Origin: Liquidambar formosana | Taxonomy: Eukaryota; Streptophyta; Magnoliopsida; Saxifragales; Altingiaceae | Assembly (NCBI GenBank): GCA_039720395.1 | Contig: CM077829.1 | Location: 21,922,685 to 21,986,684 of the forward strand | Reading direction: 5' to 3' | Length of the DNA: 64,000 nucleotides | Shown here: positions 1-10,063 of the stretch, one piece after another | How positions within the stretch are numbered: position 1 is the first letter of the stretch | How the letters are laid out: every line of letters starts with the position of its first letter | Program-made: the position numbers and the translations under genes | The notes under the pieces: model-generated | What the model was told of the DNA's origin: nothing | The model's input: only the letters and a program-made list of their open reading frames with translations | Databases searched by the model: none

Positions 1-910
1 TAATTGATCTTGATTCTAACTTGGTTGCATCATGTGTCTTTACATATGTAGTGCAACCCCATACCTTAATATGTTTAAGGCTTGGTGCTCTCCCTTTCCA
101 TATCTCATACGGTGTCTTAGGGACAGATTTGGTTGGGACTCTGTTCAACAAGTACGCGGCAGTTTCCAGGGCATGTCCCCAGAAGGACAATGGTAAATCA
201 GTGTAACTCATCATGGACCTAACCATATCCAATAAGGTTCTATTCCTCCTTTCTGACACACCATTAAGCTGTGGTGTTCCAGGAGGTGTCCATTGAGATA
301 GAATGCCCGCTTGAACAAGATGATCTAAAAACTCACCAGTTAAATATTCTCCTCCTCGATCCGATCGAAGAGCTTTAATACTTTTACCAGTTTGTTTCTC
401 TACTTCATATCTGAATTCTTTGAACTTTTCAAATGCTTCAGATTTGTACTTCATTAAGTACACATACCCATACCTAGAATGATCATCGGTAAAGGTTATA
501 AAGTAAGAGAAACCTCCACGAGCATGTATGCTCATAGGACCACATACATCACTATGTATTAATCCTAATATGTCTGCCGTTCTCTCACCGTGACCGGTGA
601 AAGGTGACTTGGTCATTTTACCTAGTAAACAAGATTTACAAGTTGGAAAGGGCATAGAAACCAATGGACCCAATTGTCCATCCTTACACATCTTGTTAAT
701 CCTATTCTCACTGATATGACCTAGTCTCAAGTGCCAATCATATGCAGAGTTTTCTTCATCTCTTGTTCTCTTGGGTTTGTTTGCATTCAATTTAGAACTA
801 TCATGCTCTATGCAATTAACATTTGCAATAAAGTTTAGAACATAAAGGCCATTCACATAAACTCCAGAAGTAATGAACTCTTCATTTTTAAATAAAGAAC
901 ATTTATTCTC
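1..910 (-). pseudogene. Copia integrase, in frame with gag-protease beyond one stop (element F)
   Basis: Continues the gag-protease frame directly after the TAG at 911-913, with no further stop to position 1 (about 300 codons). Visible integrase features are the HHCC-type zinc-binding region (WHLRLGH... followed by CKSCLLGKM, near 600-750) and the catalytic core: HSDVCGP near 550, [11 protein letters not shown] near 490, and SDRGGEY near 355 bearing the catalytic Glu region, then [23 protein letters not shown] near 220-290. Integrase inserts the cDNA into the host chromosome. Because only the upstream stop breaks it, this copy may have been active recently or could still act through readthrough. 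The reverse transcriptase and RNase H would lie to the left, outside the window. Confidence 0.88.
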
Positions 911-1753
911 CTAAAAAACAAACCTAAATCCTTGTTTAGATAATACTGAAATAGAAATAATGTTTCTTATAACTTCTGGAATATAAAGACAGCCTGATAA
1001 TTCTAAACTACTCCCACTAGGCAAAGTCAAGCAGCAAGTCCCCACGGCTAATGCAGCAACGTTTGCTCCATTTCCCACTCGTAGGGTTACTTCTCCTTTA
1101 CTCAGCCTTCTGCTTCCCACTAGGTCCTGCATGGAATTACAAATATGAGAACTCGCACCAGAATCTAGTACCCAAGTGGAAGCAGAGCTAACACTCATGT
1201 TAGTCTCAAGTATAAGAGCATAATCCATACCTTCCGAAGGTTGGTTCTTCAGAGTATCTAGATACTCTTGGCAGTTACGTTTCCAATGCCCATCTTTACC
1301 GCAGTAAAAACAGATCCCTTTACCTTTCCTCTTCCTTTGGGTACTCTTACCTTTTCTTATTCCCTTGCCTTTAGGCTTGAGCATAGAATTGGAAGCAGGA
1401 ACTTCAACCCATTCATCACATTCAAGTAAGAACTCTTTGCCATACAACTCTTGTATGTGGACAAATATCTCGGGTGCACTTCCCATGGACTCGTATTGCT
1501 TCTTAAGCTCAGGACTTAGAGACACCATCATATAGCATCTTGTCATAAGATCATCATCCATGCACTTCTGATAAGCGTCTTTCTCTTGCCGAGTTGCAGC
1601 TTCAGTAGGAGCATTGGGAAGTGGACTTTGAAGTGCATAGGTAATATTTTCAGAATTCAAAACGATTTTTAAATTCCTTAACCAATCAAGATAATTAGGT
1701 CCAGTTAAACGGTTGGTTTCCAAAATGTTGGATAACGGGTTGCGGTGAGCCAT
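911..1753 (-). CDS. Copia gag and start of aspartic protease (element F)
   Basis: The 280-residue N-terminal part of a Copia gag-pol polyprotein. Gag coats the RNA and forms the virus-like particle; the protease cuts the polyprotein. Residues 1-110 are the gag core. After a Lys/Arg-rich stretch comes a CCHC zinc knuckle (CX2CX4HX4C, C148, C151, H156, C161), then the retropepsin motif DSGASSHIC with catalytic D197. The ATG is accepted because E starts its gag at the same place with a closely related N-terminus. A TAG at 911-913 ends the frame just after the protease, but the same frame is open beyond it to the window edge. The linker between gag core and knuckle is short. I infer an originally continuous gag-pol with one nonsense change. 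Confidence 0.9.
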   Translation of the reverse strand: MAHRNPLSNILETNRLTGPNYLDWLRNLKIVLNSENITYALQSPLPNAPTEAATRQEKDAYQKCMDDDLMTRCYMMVSLSPELKKQYESMGSAPEIFVHIQELYGKEFLLECDEWVEVPASNSMLKPKGKGIRKGKSTQRKRKGKGICFYCGKDGHWKRNCQEYLDTLKNQPSEGMDYALILETNMSVSSASTWVLDSGASSHICNSMQDLVGSRRLSKGEVTLRVGNGANVAALAVGTCCLTLPSGSSLELSGCLYIPEVIRNIISISVLSKQGFRFVF

Positions 1754-1924
1754 TACGGTGATCTACATACAGAAAATTAAACAGAAAATTAGATTTCATT
1801 TTTAATCCATAATGATCGGGTCTTTAATCATATGGTACCTCCCACTATTTTATCAAATTCCATACACCCTCTAATGGAATTCGGGAATCTCATTCCTAAT
1901 GGGGATTGGGGTCCCACTGTGACC

Positions 1925-2235
1925 TAGAAGCCTCACATGTTAGTTTCTTGACTTCTAACCCACAGTAAGAAGACAACTCTTTGTCTATTGCTTCATAAGC
2001 AAATTCCAATCGTTTTGCCTCTAGGGTACATACTCCTCACATGTTAGTTTCCTGGAATACTTCCCTAGTTAAGTTAAGCCCATCATTCACACAGGTATGT
2101 TTCACCAAATATATACCTCACATGTTAGTTTCTTGGTATATACCAGCTTAGGCACCCCATGATATCTACATATGTGATAGTTTCAAGTAATGTCTTTAAT
2201 ATGGGTAGCTCCTACATGTCTGCAGCCAGGTACCC
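1925..2235 (-). other. Stem-loop array in Copia leader (element F copy)
   Basis: Three hairpins share the loop TCACATGTTAGTTTCTT (plus-strand reading; the second has one change) but differ in stem: TAGAAG/CTTCTA (1925-1957), CTAGGG/CCCTAG (2021-2068) and TATATACC/GGTATATA (2110-2142). A fourth hairpin, GGGTA/TACCC (2203-2235), exposes ACATGT. A small TTGCTT/AAGCAA hairpin lies between the first two. The array sits just upstream of gag, where retroelements often keep packaging signals; that role is my inference. Confidence 0.75.
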
Positions 2236-3376
2236 ACATTAAGGGACGTTAGATGATCCTATAATGATGGAAGGCAATAAAGAATGCATTCCCTAATGTA
2301 TTCTCCATTTCAACTTAATATTAAAAGAGAGGGGTTTTAAGGGTCTCATCAAATTAACATACATCTCATGCATATAAATAAAAAATTGAACAGCATAAAA
2401 TAATAATAATCCACTTATCGATATTAGTCCCTAAGAAGAGACATATAACGATCTATGGATTTGGAGCTATCACTATTAATCTCATTAAAAGCTCCCACTA
2501 TGATGATTATGGACTTTGAGAGAATTCAATCCAAGCCAATAGATTGAATCCAAGGTCTAAGGTGGGTGTAGGTGATCGTAAAATAACACATTCGAAACAT
2601 GCATGCTGTCTTGAAACACTTCTCTAAGCTTTCAAGTCCTTCAATCTGCTCCCTTGGCTTGATGGTCTCCACCATTGGCTTGTTGGGCTCTATCATGCTC
2701 CTTTGGGTCCACCATGCTCCTTAGTGCGCTCTCGATTACATAACATTTACATAATTTAAAGAAAGGGATACATAAGGGGAATGTGGGGTACATAAGAGAA
2801 TGATAGAGAGAGAGGGAGAGGGAAGGTGGCATGCAAGCCCCAAATAAATTACATCACCTTAATAAAATTACAACTCTTGTAAATAATAACATCCCATTCA
2901 TAAGACGGCCAATCACAATTGGTTTAAAGGGTATAGTCCATAATCATCATCCAAACACATACATACAATCTCATTGCATAATGTAAAGAAAAACTGTAAG
3001 CATTAAAACATATGGGCATTATGGTAATTCTCTTGAATGATTTACATTAATCTCATTAATGCATCCTAATCTTATTAGGTATTAACAAAACTATCCAGAA
3101 TTAAATAAAGTCTTAACATTTAAGACATTTTAGTTTCAATTAATCAAATTAATTTAAACATATAAAGTTTCCTAAAATAACTCTAATATCCAATATTAGG
3201 GTTTCCTTAATTAAACAAATCAATTTCATTTAATTAAGAATTTCCAGATTTTAATTTAATCCCCAATTGTATTTTAAACCATTTAAAACATTATAAAATT
3301 AATCAATATTAATTAAATAATTAACATGGGAATTAAATAAAATCATTTAAATGATGAATTAGTGTATTATGGTTTC

Positions 3377-3420
3377 CTAAAACCCTAAACCCTAAACGCA
3401 TAACCCTAAACCCTAAATGC
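3377..3420. repeat. Interstitial telomere-like CCCTAAA cluster in Copia leader (F)
   Basis: Short runs of CCCTAAA units, two at a time, separated by GCATAA and ATGCAAG-type spacers, in a zone (3190-3750) that holds more than ten further copies of ATTAGGGTTT or its complement. The other leaders have the same cluster at 17216-17260, 22217-22260, 39295-39340 and 60880-60930. These are telo-box-like motifs in a transposon leader, not a chromosome end. Confidence 0.85.
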
Positions 3421-3443
3421 AAGCCCTAATCATTAAATTCCTT

Positions 3444-3660
3444 ATGATTGGTCATTTAATGTCCAATCATTAAAACCCTAGGTTCATATGGTATTTAATA
3501 AAAAAGGATTAGGGTTTAATTAATGCCAAATAGGGTATTAATTACCCTTAATTAATTACACTAATTAGGGTTTCCAAAACCCTAACCCTAGACATCATTT
3601 ATGGTATTAATTATGCCCTAACAATTAATAACCATGATTGGTCATTTAATGACCAATCAT
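3444..3660. repeat. Two imperfect palindromes with inverted CCAAT sites (F leader)
   Basis: ATGATTGGTCATTTAATG followed by (A/T)CCAATCAT occurs at 3444-3470 and again at 3634-3660, each about 27 bp and nearly self-complementary. Each arm carries an ATTGG or CCAAT box. Equivalents are at 17284-17310 and 17473-17499 in B and at three sites in E (about 60949, 61142, 61319). Confidence 0.7.
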
Positions 3661-3745
3661 TAACTCTTAATAAAGGTAATTAATATTCCAATTAGGGTTT
3701 TAATTAATGCCATAATGAAATTAGGGTTTCATCATTAACACAAAA

Positions 3746-3931
3746 TTAGGGTTTCATCCTTAACTCTATGCAGCCGTCACTACCAGGAGGCTGCCTGAGC
3801 TTGGCTAGGCTGCCATGGCCACCAACGACTGTGGGAGGCCATGGGCAACCATGGGAGAACATCCTAGGGGTGTGGGACAAGCCTCTGGACATGTGAGAAG
3901 TGGTGGAAGTGGCTGCCATCATCGAGAACAA
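3746..3931 (-). other. Short sense-strand ORF (61 codons) in GC-rich island of F leader
   Basis: A 61-codon ORF on the element's sense strand, present at the same place and length in A (21705-21890), B (17585-17770) and C (39665-39850). On the opposite strand a 60-codon ORF (3815-3997 here) overlaps it, and its length is kept even in the more divergent E copy (61501-61683). No known domain is recognisable. Nucleotide similarity among the copies alone may explain the conservation, so coding is unproven. Confidence 0.3.
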
Positions 3932-4765
3932 TCAGGGTTTCCAAAACCCACTGCTGGAGCCATTGTTGCAGACCTTGAAGGTCACAATAACTTCTAAATC
4001 CTTATCAATTCGACTCCTCCATTGAAACCAGCTTTTGTATCATGTCCCTACATGAAAAACTAAGCTAATAGAAGAGGTTTGGATGATCAAATCATCACCA
4101 ATTGTTCTAAACAATTAAAACAACAGTAGGCTGCCCAGAATTTGACAGCATACTGTCCATGGTCAGAAATTGATTTAAAACCCAGCAAGATGAATGAATT
4201 AGGCTACCAAACGAATTTTCCCAGTATCCTACATGTCTTAGGAAACTAATGCAATTGGTTTCATGCAATTTGGAGTTCCCTAACTCAAGTTCTAATCAAA
4301 ACTCCATTGATGACTTTTCTGCAGAGAAAATCTGCTATGCTGTTCATGAAAAATTTTCAAACTTTTTGAATCTTTTTCCATCAAAACCTTTTTGAAATTT
4401 AAAGAAAATCATATACACATGATATATAATGATCCTAAAGTGGATTTGCATCAAAAATACAGAAGCTTTGATTGAATTTAATTGCAAGAACCTCTGGATT
4501 CTAAAACCCAGATTCGACCCTCTTCAGAAAACCCAGTTTTCCTTTTTCTTCTTCTTCCAATTCAAACCCTATACAACCTTTGCATCAATGGTTACCCTTA
4601 ACCATGATTTAGAAGAGGAGTAGAAGAAGAATAGACCTAGGGTTCCAAACCCTAGGTTTGGCCAGAGAGAAGAACAATTCTGCAGTAAAAATTCTCCAGA
4701 TTTTTGAATCATTCAACTACACCATAAATTCCAGCCCATATGTATTTTGTATTATGCATAATCAT

Positions 4766-4778
4766 GGCTCTGATACCA
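4766..4778 (-). other. Primer binding site, initiator-Met tRNA (element F)
   Basis: The minus strand reads TGGTATCAGAGCC one base after the LTR end CCCAACA. This is the usual plant Copia primer site for tRNA-iMet and starts minus-strand DNA synthesis. Confidence 0.93.
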
Positions 4779-4779
4779 C

Positions 4780-5930
4780 TGTTGGGAATCATACAAGAGG
4801 GAAGAATAGAAGTGCGGAATATAAAAATTTTTCCCTTTGATTCCACAGCCCATGAATCTAACTATGCATATACAAAATCAAACCCTAACTATGAAGAGGG
4901 TTAGAACACTTACAGAATTTTGTCTTCTCCTCTTTGCTCCAAGCTTTGATTCCGGACAGCGGTGAATGAGCAGCCCAAGTGTGCTGCCTCCAACGGTATC
5001 CACACCTAGCTAGAGCTTCAAGTCCTTTCCCTTTTTTTCCTTGTTGTTGCTAGTGTAGGAGAAGAGTGGAGAGAGAGAGAGGGGGCTGGAAAATTTCGGC
5101 CAGCACCTTGGGGTTTCTTCTTGTGATGATGTCACACATCATAAAGTGTGACTTATATAGTCCACACTAGGGGGGCCGGCCATAGGGGGAAACCCTATTA
5201 GGGTGTGATGCAATTTCTCTAAATTGCACAATAACCCCTATAAATTATATCAAATATAAATAGGCCTCAAAGAACTATTCTTTATGCACTCATACCCTTT
5301 CTCTCATAGACTTTAAAGCTCATCTTGCATGATCAGTGTGTGACCCATTGGGTTCACATCATCAAGTAGTAGGAATAGCACGAGGTGTGCACAATGGAAC
5401 TCTTTCCATTTAGGGTCTAATTGGAACTCCTTCCAATTCCTTAATTGATTATAACTCACTTATATCAATTAGGGCTTCTACTAACCATGAATAACACCTA
5501 GCATATGGTTCATGGTGTCGTCCTTAATGAAGTGAATATGTATCTATCAAAGAACCCTTCTGTTATAGTTTATAGGTTACAATTGCATCCTTCCATTTAC
5601 ATAATGTCTCCAATTGAACTAATAGGACATGGAAGTCTGTCAAGTCCCTAGTTCAATTACTTTATACTCATTCATAAATATCAACTCAATGATGAACTTA
5701 TGGAAACTCCTTTCCATATTCACACTGCCATGGCCATGGACTGAATGAGTTATATTATGAATGATATATGAGACATTCTCTCTCTTTTTCTTGAGAGTAA
5801 TGGATTCCTTGTCGATCACTCATATGCCTTCATACATATAGCAATAGGGCCAATGAACACCTTTACAGACCCATGAATAGAATCTGCACTTAGTGTTATC
5901 AAACTTCTAAAGCTACATGCATAAGGTAAC
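4780..5930 (-). repeat. 5' LTR of Copia F, truncated
   Basis: Starts (plus reading) TGTTGGGAATCATAC next to the primer site and matches the A, B and C LTRs up to position 5930, where an unrelated Gypsy LTR end begins. On the minus strand the TATA box CTATATAAG lies at 5152-5160, with a GA/TC-rich tract downstream. About 500 bp of the 5' end of the LTR, with most of U3, is missing. Confidence 0.9.
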
Positions 5931-7137
5931 TGTGAACCTCGGAAATTGGGCCCACGAGGGATTGAAAAGAAAGTGGGTTTGAAAAAGAAAAAGGAAAGGA
6001 GTCGCCACCTTATTTTTTAAAGGAAACAAGGAAAACCCTAAAAATCAGGTTGTTTTAGGAAAACAATTTGAATGACTCCATAAAAAAAAGGAAAGGCAAA
6101 AACCAATCTTTTGAAAACCAAAGAAATCGGGGATTCGGAGGCTAAGTTATGACATGGGAAGGTTCTAGGCAAAGCCTATAGGCACCCATGTCACCCTTTC
6201 GGTCTCTCAGTTCATTTGGGCTAAATCAAGATCTTTCCATACAAAAATCAGCAAGTATATCATCACAAGAATTGCATGCATATCATATATTTCATTCATC
6301 CATCCATGCATAATAAGCACATAAAAACAGAAAAAGAAAAAGAAGAAAACAAAACAAAAATAAACCTAGGATGCTTGGATCCTAGAACGGACTTGAGCCT
6401 CACGAAGAGCGCCTACGTACCATGCAACGAAATACATGGATCAAAGTCCACGTAGTTCGATTAGAATTAGGGTTAAGACCTAATATAAACCTATGGTTAA
6501 AAACCTTAGGTTTCCTTATTTGATCAAAAGAGTTGAATATGATAGAAAGTTTGATTTTAGGAAAGAAATCCACAAAATGGAAACTTTAATAAAAACCAGA
6601 ATTTTGTTGGTTAAGGAAACCTCTAATTAAACCATAGGATCATATTAAAAATTAACCCTAAATAGGGAGAAGAGAATGAGTTAAGAAGAAAGGTGAATTG
6701 GGGCACCTTCACACCCACTTACCTGAGCGCAATTAGCTCCAAGCATTTAGCCATTTCAGACATAAGCAGCCCTATTTGCCATAGGACAAATACCACACCT
6801 ATTTGCACCCTTACAAGTGCTCAAAACCATGCAAAAACACTAACATGCAAATCTGGACAGAATAGTATTATGACCTAAAATCATCCACTAAGCATGCCAA
6901 TAGCAAAAACAGCGAACAATAATAAGTCCTAACATATTCCTAGAACCATATCATGCATAAAAACCCTAAAACATACTAACATGCATGCAAAACTATCACG
7001 TTTACTCCATATGAAAAACATATACAGCAAACACGAAGAAAAACCAAATAAAAAAGTCTACTTTATCATGCTATATGAAAACAAACACGAAACAATGACT
7101 CTAAAACCCTAAACTCACAAATATGCTTAGCACTTCT
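5931..7137 (-). repeat. Gypsy (Tat-type) LTR fragment, minus orientation
   Basis: Begins TGTGAACC, the complement of the ...GGTTCACA end seen in the Tat LTRs ending at 46554 and 51220. On the minus strand it shares with them the TACGTAGGCGCTC block, the GGGTGCCTATAGG...CCTTCCCA block and GAGGTGGCGACTCC near the end. It breaks off at about 7137 inside an LTR that is about 3 kb long in its relatives, and joins a gag in the opposite orientation. The bases GTAAC before 5931 would be its target duplication, but the partner is not in place. The piece at 6693-6878 with a short ORF is part of this LTR and not a gene. Confidence 0.8.
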
Positions 7138-8879
7138 TCGCTGCATTGGTTTTTAAGCTTGGATGAGTCAAAGACTAAAACATGGGAAGACGTGTGCAAG
7201 GAATTCACCGATCACTACAAGTACAACACGGAGGTTAATGTGACAAGGAGAGACTTAGAGACTACTAAATAGGCGACAAATGAATCTTTCTCTTCCTACA
7301 TCACTATGTGGAGGAAAAAAGCTTCTAAAATGTTTGATAGGCCTAATGAAGAAGAACAGATACGAATGGTAGTCAAGAACCTATTGCCTATATATCACAA
7401 ACACTTATTCGCTCATCACTTTCCCACTTTTAAAGCTCTGATCAGTTTTGGGATGCAAGTTGAAGATGTAATTACTGATGGCACCATCAAGGTTGAAGAC
7501 CCCTCGAGGTTTCGTTGGATAGGGAACAATGGAAAGGCACTTGCTGAAGTGAATGCAATCGCTCCACAACAGCCATGGAACATTGGCAATAATTCTACTC
7601 CTCGTCAATTCTCTGATTTGTATGCACCACTGGACAAAGTTTATGAAAGATTAAAAACAAGGGGCATCCTCAAACCTCTAGACCCAACACCTCTTCCAAA
7701 TCCATTGCCTAGGTGGTACAGCGAAAATGAGTACTGCCATTTCCATCAATCCAAAGGTCATAGAATGGACTGTTGTGTTCGTCTCAGATATGAAATACAA
7801 GACCTCATTGACAAAAAGATCATAGGCCCACCTACTCCTCCTAATCGCCCCAATGTCACTCAAAATCCTTTGCATCTCATAATCAATCCCTCACTTCTAA
7901 TGTCAATGCAATAGAAGATTCACCTCGTTTACCTCGACCCATCCGTCATTACACCACTTTGCCTATGAGTCCCACTAATGTATTTCATCATTGCAAGAAA
8001 AGATGCCTTATCACTCCCCTTCCACCTAAGCCTTTACTTATCCATGACCCATCTTTTTGCCTATACCATAGAAAATCTGGCCATGATACTGAGGATTGCA
8101 CCTTGCTAAAGAAAGTGGTCCAAGACTTGATTGATGAGGGAGTTCTAATAGTTCCACAGCCAAGTCCATGCGAAGTGCCTACATTGTTGCCCACCCTACA
8201 TGAAGAAAACATGCAAGAGATCAATATGTTAGAATGGGGATATCCTGAGGAGAAGCCTATGGGGAAAGAAAAGGGTGTTGAGAAAGAAATGCCAAAGAAA
8301 TCGAGTAAGCCTCGAAAGTCATTTCAGCAACAGTTGAAAGAGAGATATGATGCCGGAGATCCTGAAGTGGGTTTATTGGGGGAACCATCTGGGAAGTTTG
8401 ACTTCTATGTTCTCTAAACTGCACCACCCCCGATAACAATTCCTATTCATGCAACCGGATGGGGAAATCCATGGGAAGATGAGCAACCAACGGAAAAATC
8501 CCCAGTCCACCCAACTAGATGGGGAAAATTGGTGAAAGAGGAATGGCCGACAGAAAAATCTCTAATGCAAAAGGTAGATATGCTTGAGTGGGGAGACATC
8601 ATGGGTGAAACCTGTAGTGATGAAGTAAATGATCTGTGGGCAGACTCTAAAGAAGTTGACCACTTGACTAGGGGCGGTCGTCACTTCAAACCATCCTACC
8701 TTGAGAATGAAAATCCGGTGGAAGCACTAGAGAAGGGGCAAAGACCTGAAATCTACGATGAAGAGGATGAAGTCTTAAAGCAACTAAAAAAGACTCAAGC
8801 CAACATTACCATATGGGGATTGCTTATGGCTTCTCTCAAACACCGTCAGACTGTGCTTAAGCTCTTGAACCATGTCTAA
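7138..8879 (+). pseudogene. Gypsy gag, broken (element G)
   Basis: Capsid/nucleocapsid protein of a Tat-type Gypsy element. The gag core lies at 7138-7560 (DHYKYNTEVNVTRRDLETTK region), with a TAG near 7270. The ORF at 7306-7914 ends in a zinc finger of the form CX2HX4HX4C (C144, H147, H152, C157). The frame then shifts, and the ORF at 7959-8417 carries a second finger of the same form (C34, H37, H42, C47), followed by a Lys-rich stretch. The ORF at 8529-8879 (HLTRGGRHFKP) continues towards protease. At least one frameshift and three stops break it. Two spaced fingers of this type also occur in D, where the second has lost its first Cys. Confidence 0.83.
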
Positions 8880-9300
8880 GTACCCATCGATACTTCACCG
8901 GAAGGATTAGTGAGTCTTATAACCCCTATCGAGAAAGCGGCTACCATAATCTTTACGAAAGCTGATTTGCCAAAAGGGAGAAGAGATCATGGGCAAGCTC
9001 TGAACATAACTATTGATACCATAGGGAAACGGGTTCCCACTGTTCTTATTGACAATGGTTCCGCTTTGAATGTGTGTCCACTTCGTACTGCTACATCTCT
9101 TGGGTTGGGACCTACAGATTTTGTGCCATCTGGACAATCAGTGAGAGCATATGACAACACTAGAAGGGAGGTGATTGGTATGGTGACCTTACCGTTAATC
9201 ATAGGACCGGTAGAGTTTGAAGTTGAATTCCAAGTTCTTGATGTTCCTGCCTATTTCAATCTCTTACTAGGCCGACCATGGATCCATCCAAATGGGGGGC
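8880..9300 (+). pseudogene. Gypsy aspartic protease (element G)
   Basis: Retropepsin of the polyprotein. The active-site motif LIDNGSALNVCP lies near 9045-9080 (Asp-Asn-Gly-Ser in place of DTGS or DSGA), and the FNLLLGRPWIH motif near 9253-9285 closes the domain. The frame is open from 8910 but a TAA at 8877-8879 separates it from gag. The frame is lost in a run of six G at about 9293-9298, and the downstream region continues in another frame. Comparison with D suggests one base was lost in this G-run. Confidence 0.85.
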
Positions 9301-10063
9301 CATCCCATCATCTTTGGACCAAAAAGTTAAATTCCCTTACAAAGGATCTATTGTGACCCTACAAGGAGACTATGAACTTGCTGCCAGTCAAATGTCAAGA
9401 ATCCCCATTTGTAAGATCAAGTACGATCCTTCAGATATGCCGTTGTCAGGGTTTGAATATGTGCAGGTTATCAACTCAGCACCCGCAGGTAGAGAACTTA
9501 TCCCACTAGACTTTTCACCACATGGGAACTTGCGTGTTGCTGAGATCATGAAGATCATGGGTTTCTTTCCTGGTATGGGAATGGGACCAAGGCATCAAGG
9601 AATTTCAGAGCTAATTAAGCACCAATTGGCCTTGTATACCTTTGGCTTGGGATATAAGCCAACACAAGTAGATTACAAGGAACAAGCGCAGTTGAGAAAA
9701 GAGAAAGAAAGTGCTAAAGCACGTGGGCACACTATTATTCACCCACTCACGCCTTACAAGCCAACCTTGAATGGGTGCTTTATGAAAGAAGGAGAAGATT
9801 TCTCGTATTGTAGTTTTCCAGAACCTACTTATATGAAGTCCATCGGAGCTAGAGTCCCAGGGTTTGAGATTTTCTTTGAGACCGAGTGGTATCCGATCAC
9901 AGCAACCATGGTTGAGGATTCTACAATAGATAGCGATAGAGAAGAAGAGGATTGGGCAGATAACATGGATTCAGAGGTTATGGGCCGATTGTTTTCAGAA
10001 TGTGTGCTAGCCATCGAAGATGGTGAAGAGGTTCCAGTTCCAGCATTTCAGACAGTCAGCTAG
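9296..10063 (+). pseudogene. Gypsy G-patch-like region (element G)
   Basis: Follows the protease in the next frame. Near 9540-9670 it has a G-patch-like pattern (MGFFPGMGMG, QGISELIKHQ, FGLGYKP), a Gly-rich RNA-binding motif known between protease and RT in some plant Gypsy polyproteins. An acidic Glu/Asp stretch follows (9920-9990). The stretch 10064-10450 that follows is a low-complexity linker with stops and no domain I can name. The region keeps a 261-codon open frame despite breaks on both sides. Confidence 0.75.

Larger units (their letters stand above)
1754..4765 (-). other. Long leader (5' UTR) of Copia element F
   Basis: About 3 kb between primer site and gag ATG with no retrotransposon protein signature. 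In element order it holds a pyrimidine- and poly-T-containing stretch, a GC-rich island with short ORFs (3746-3997), a zone dense in TTTAGGG-like motifs and inverted CCAAT sites (about 3190-3750), and a stem-loop array (1925-2235) near gag. Compared with A, B, C and E it lacks a module of about 420 bp near 4500 (the one equivalent to 18360-18770). Confidence 0.85.
1..5930 (-). mobile_element. Copia element F, partial: pol cut by window edge, 5' LTR truncated
   Basis: A Ty1/Copia LTR retrotransposon read on the minus strand. From its 5' end (right) to its 3' end (left) it shows a truncated 5' LTR (4780-5930), a 13-nt initiator-Met tRNA primer site (4766-4778), a leader of about 3 kb, gag starting at 1753, protease and integrase. 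It runs off the left edge inside integrase. The 5' LTR is interrupted after GTAAC at 5930 by the TG...CA end of a Gypsy LTR, so about 500 bp of its 5' part is missing here. It belongs to the same group as A, B, C and E but has by far the best preserved coding region, which makes it the nearest thing in the window to an autonomous partner. Confidence 0.9.

Noticed and set aside
1..206. Plus-strand ORF of 61 codons at the left edge
   Set aside because: It is the complement of the F integrase, which reads as a clear Copia domain on the minus strand.
2641..2832. 63-codon leader ORF rich in Ser/Leu (also 16479, 22802, 38428, 60154)
   Set aside because: Length, start and C-terminus differ among copies, partly through short tandem repeats; there is no sign of coding constraint.
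3377..3420. Possible chromosome end or internal telomere array
   Set aside because: Only two or three units at a time, repeated identically in five transposon leaders; it is an element feature.
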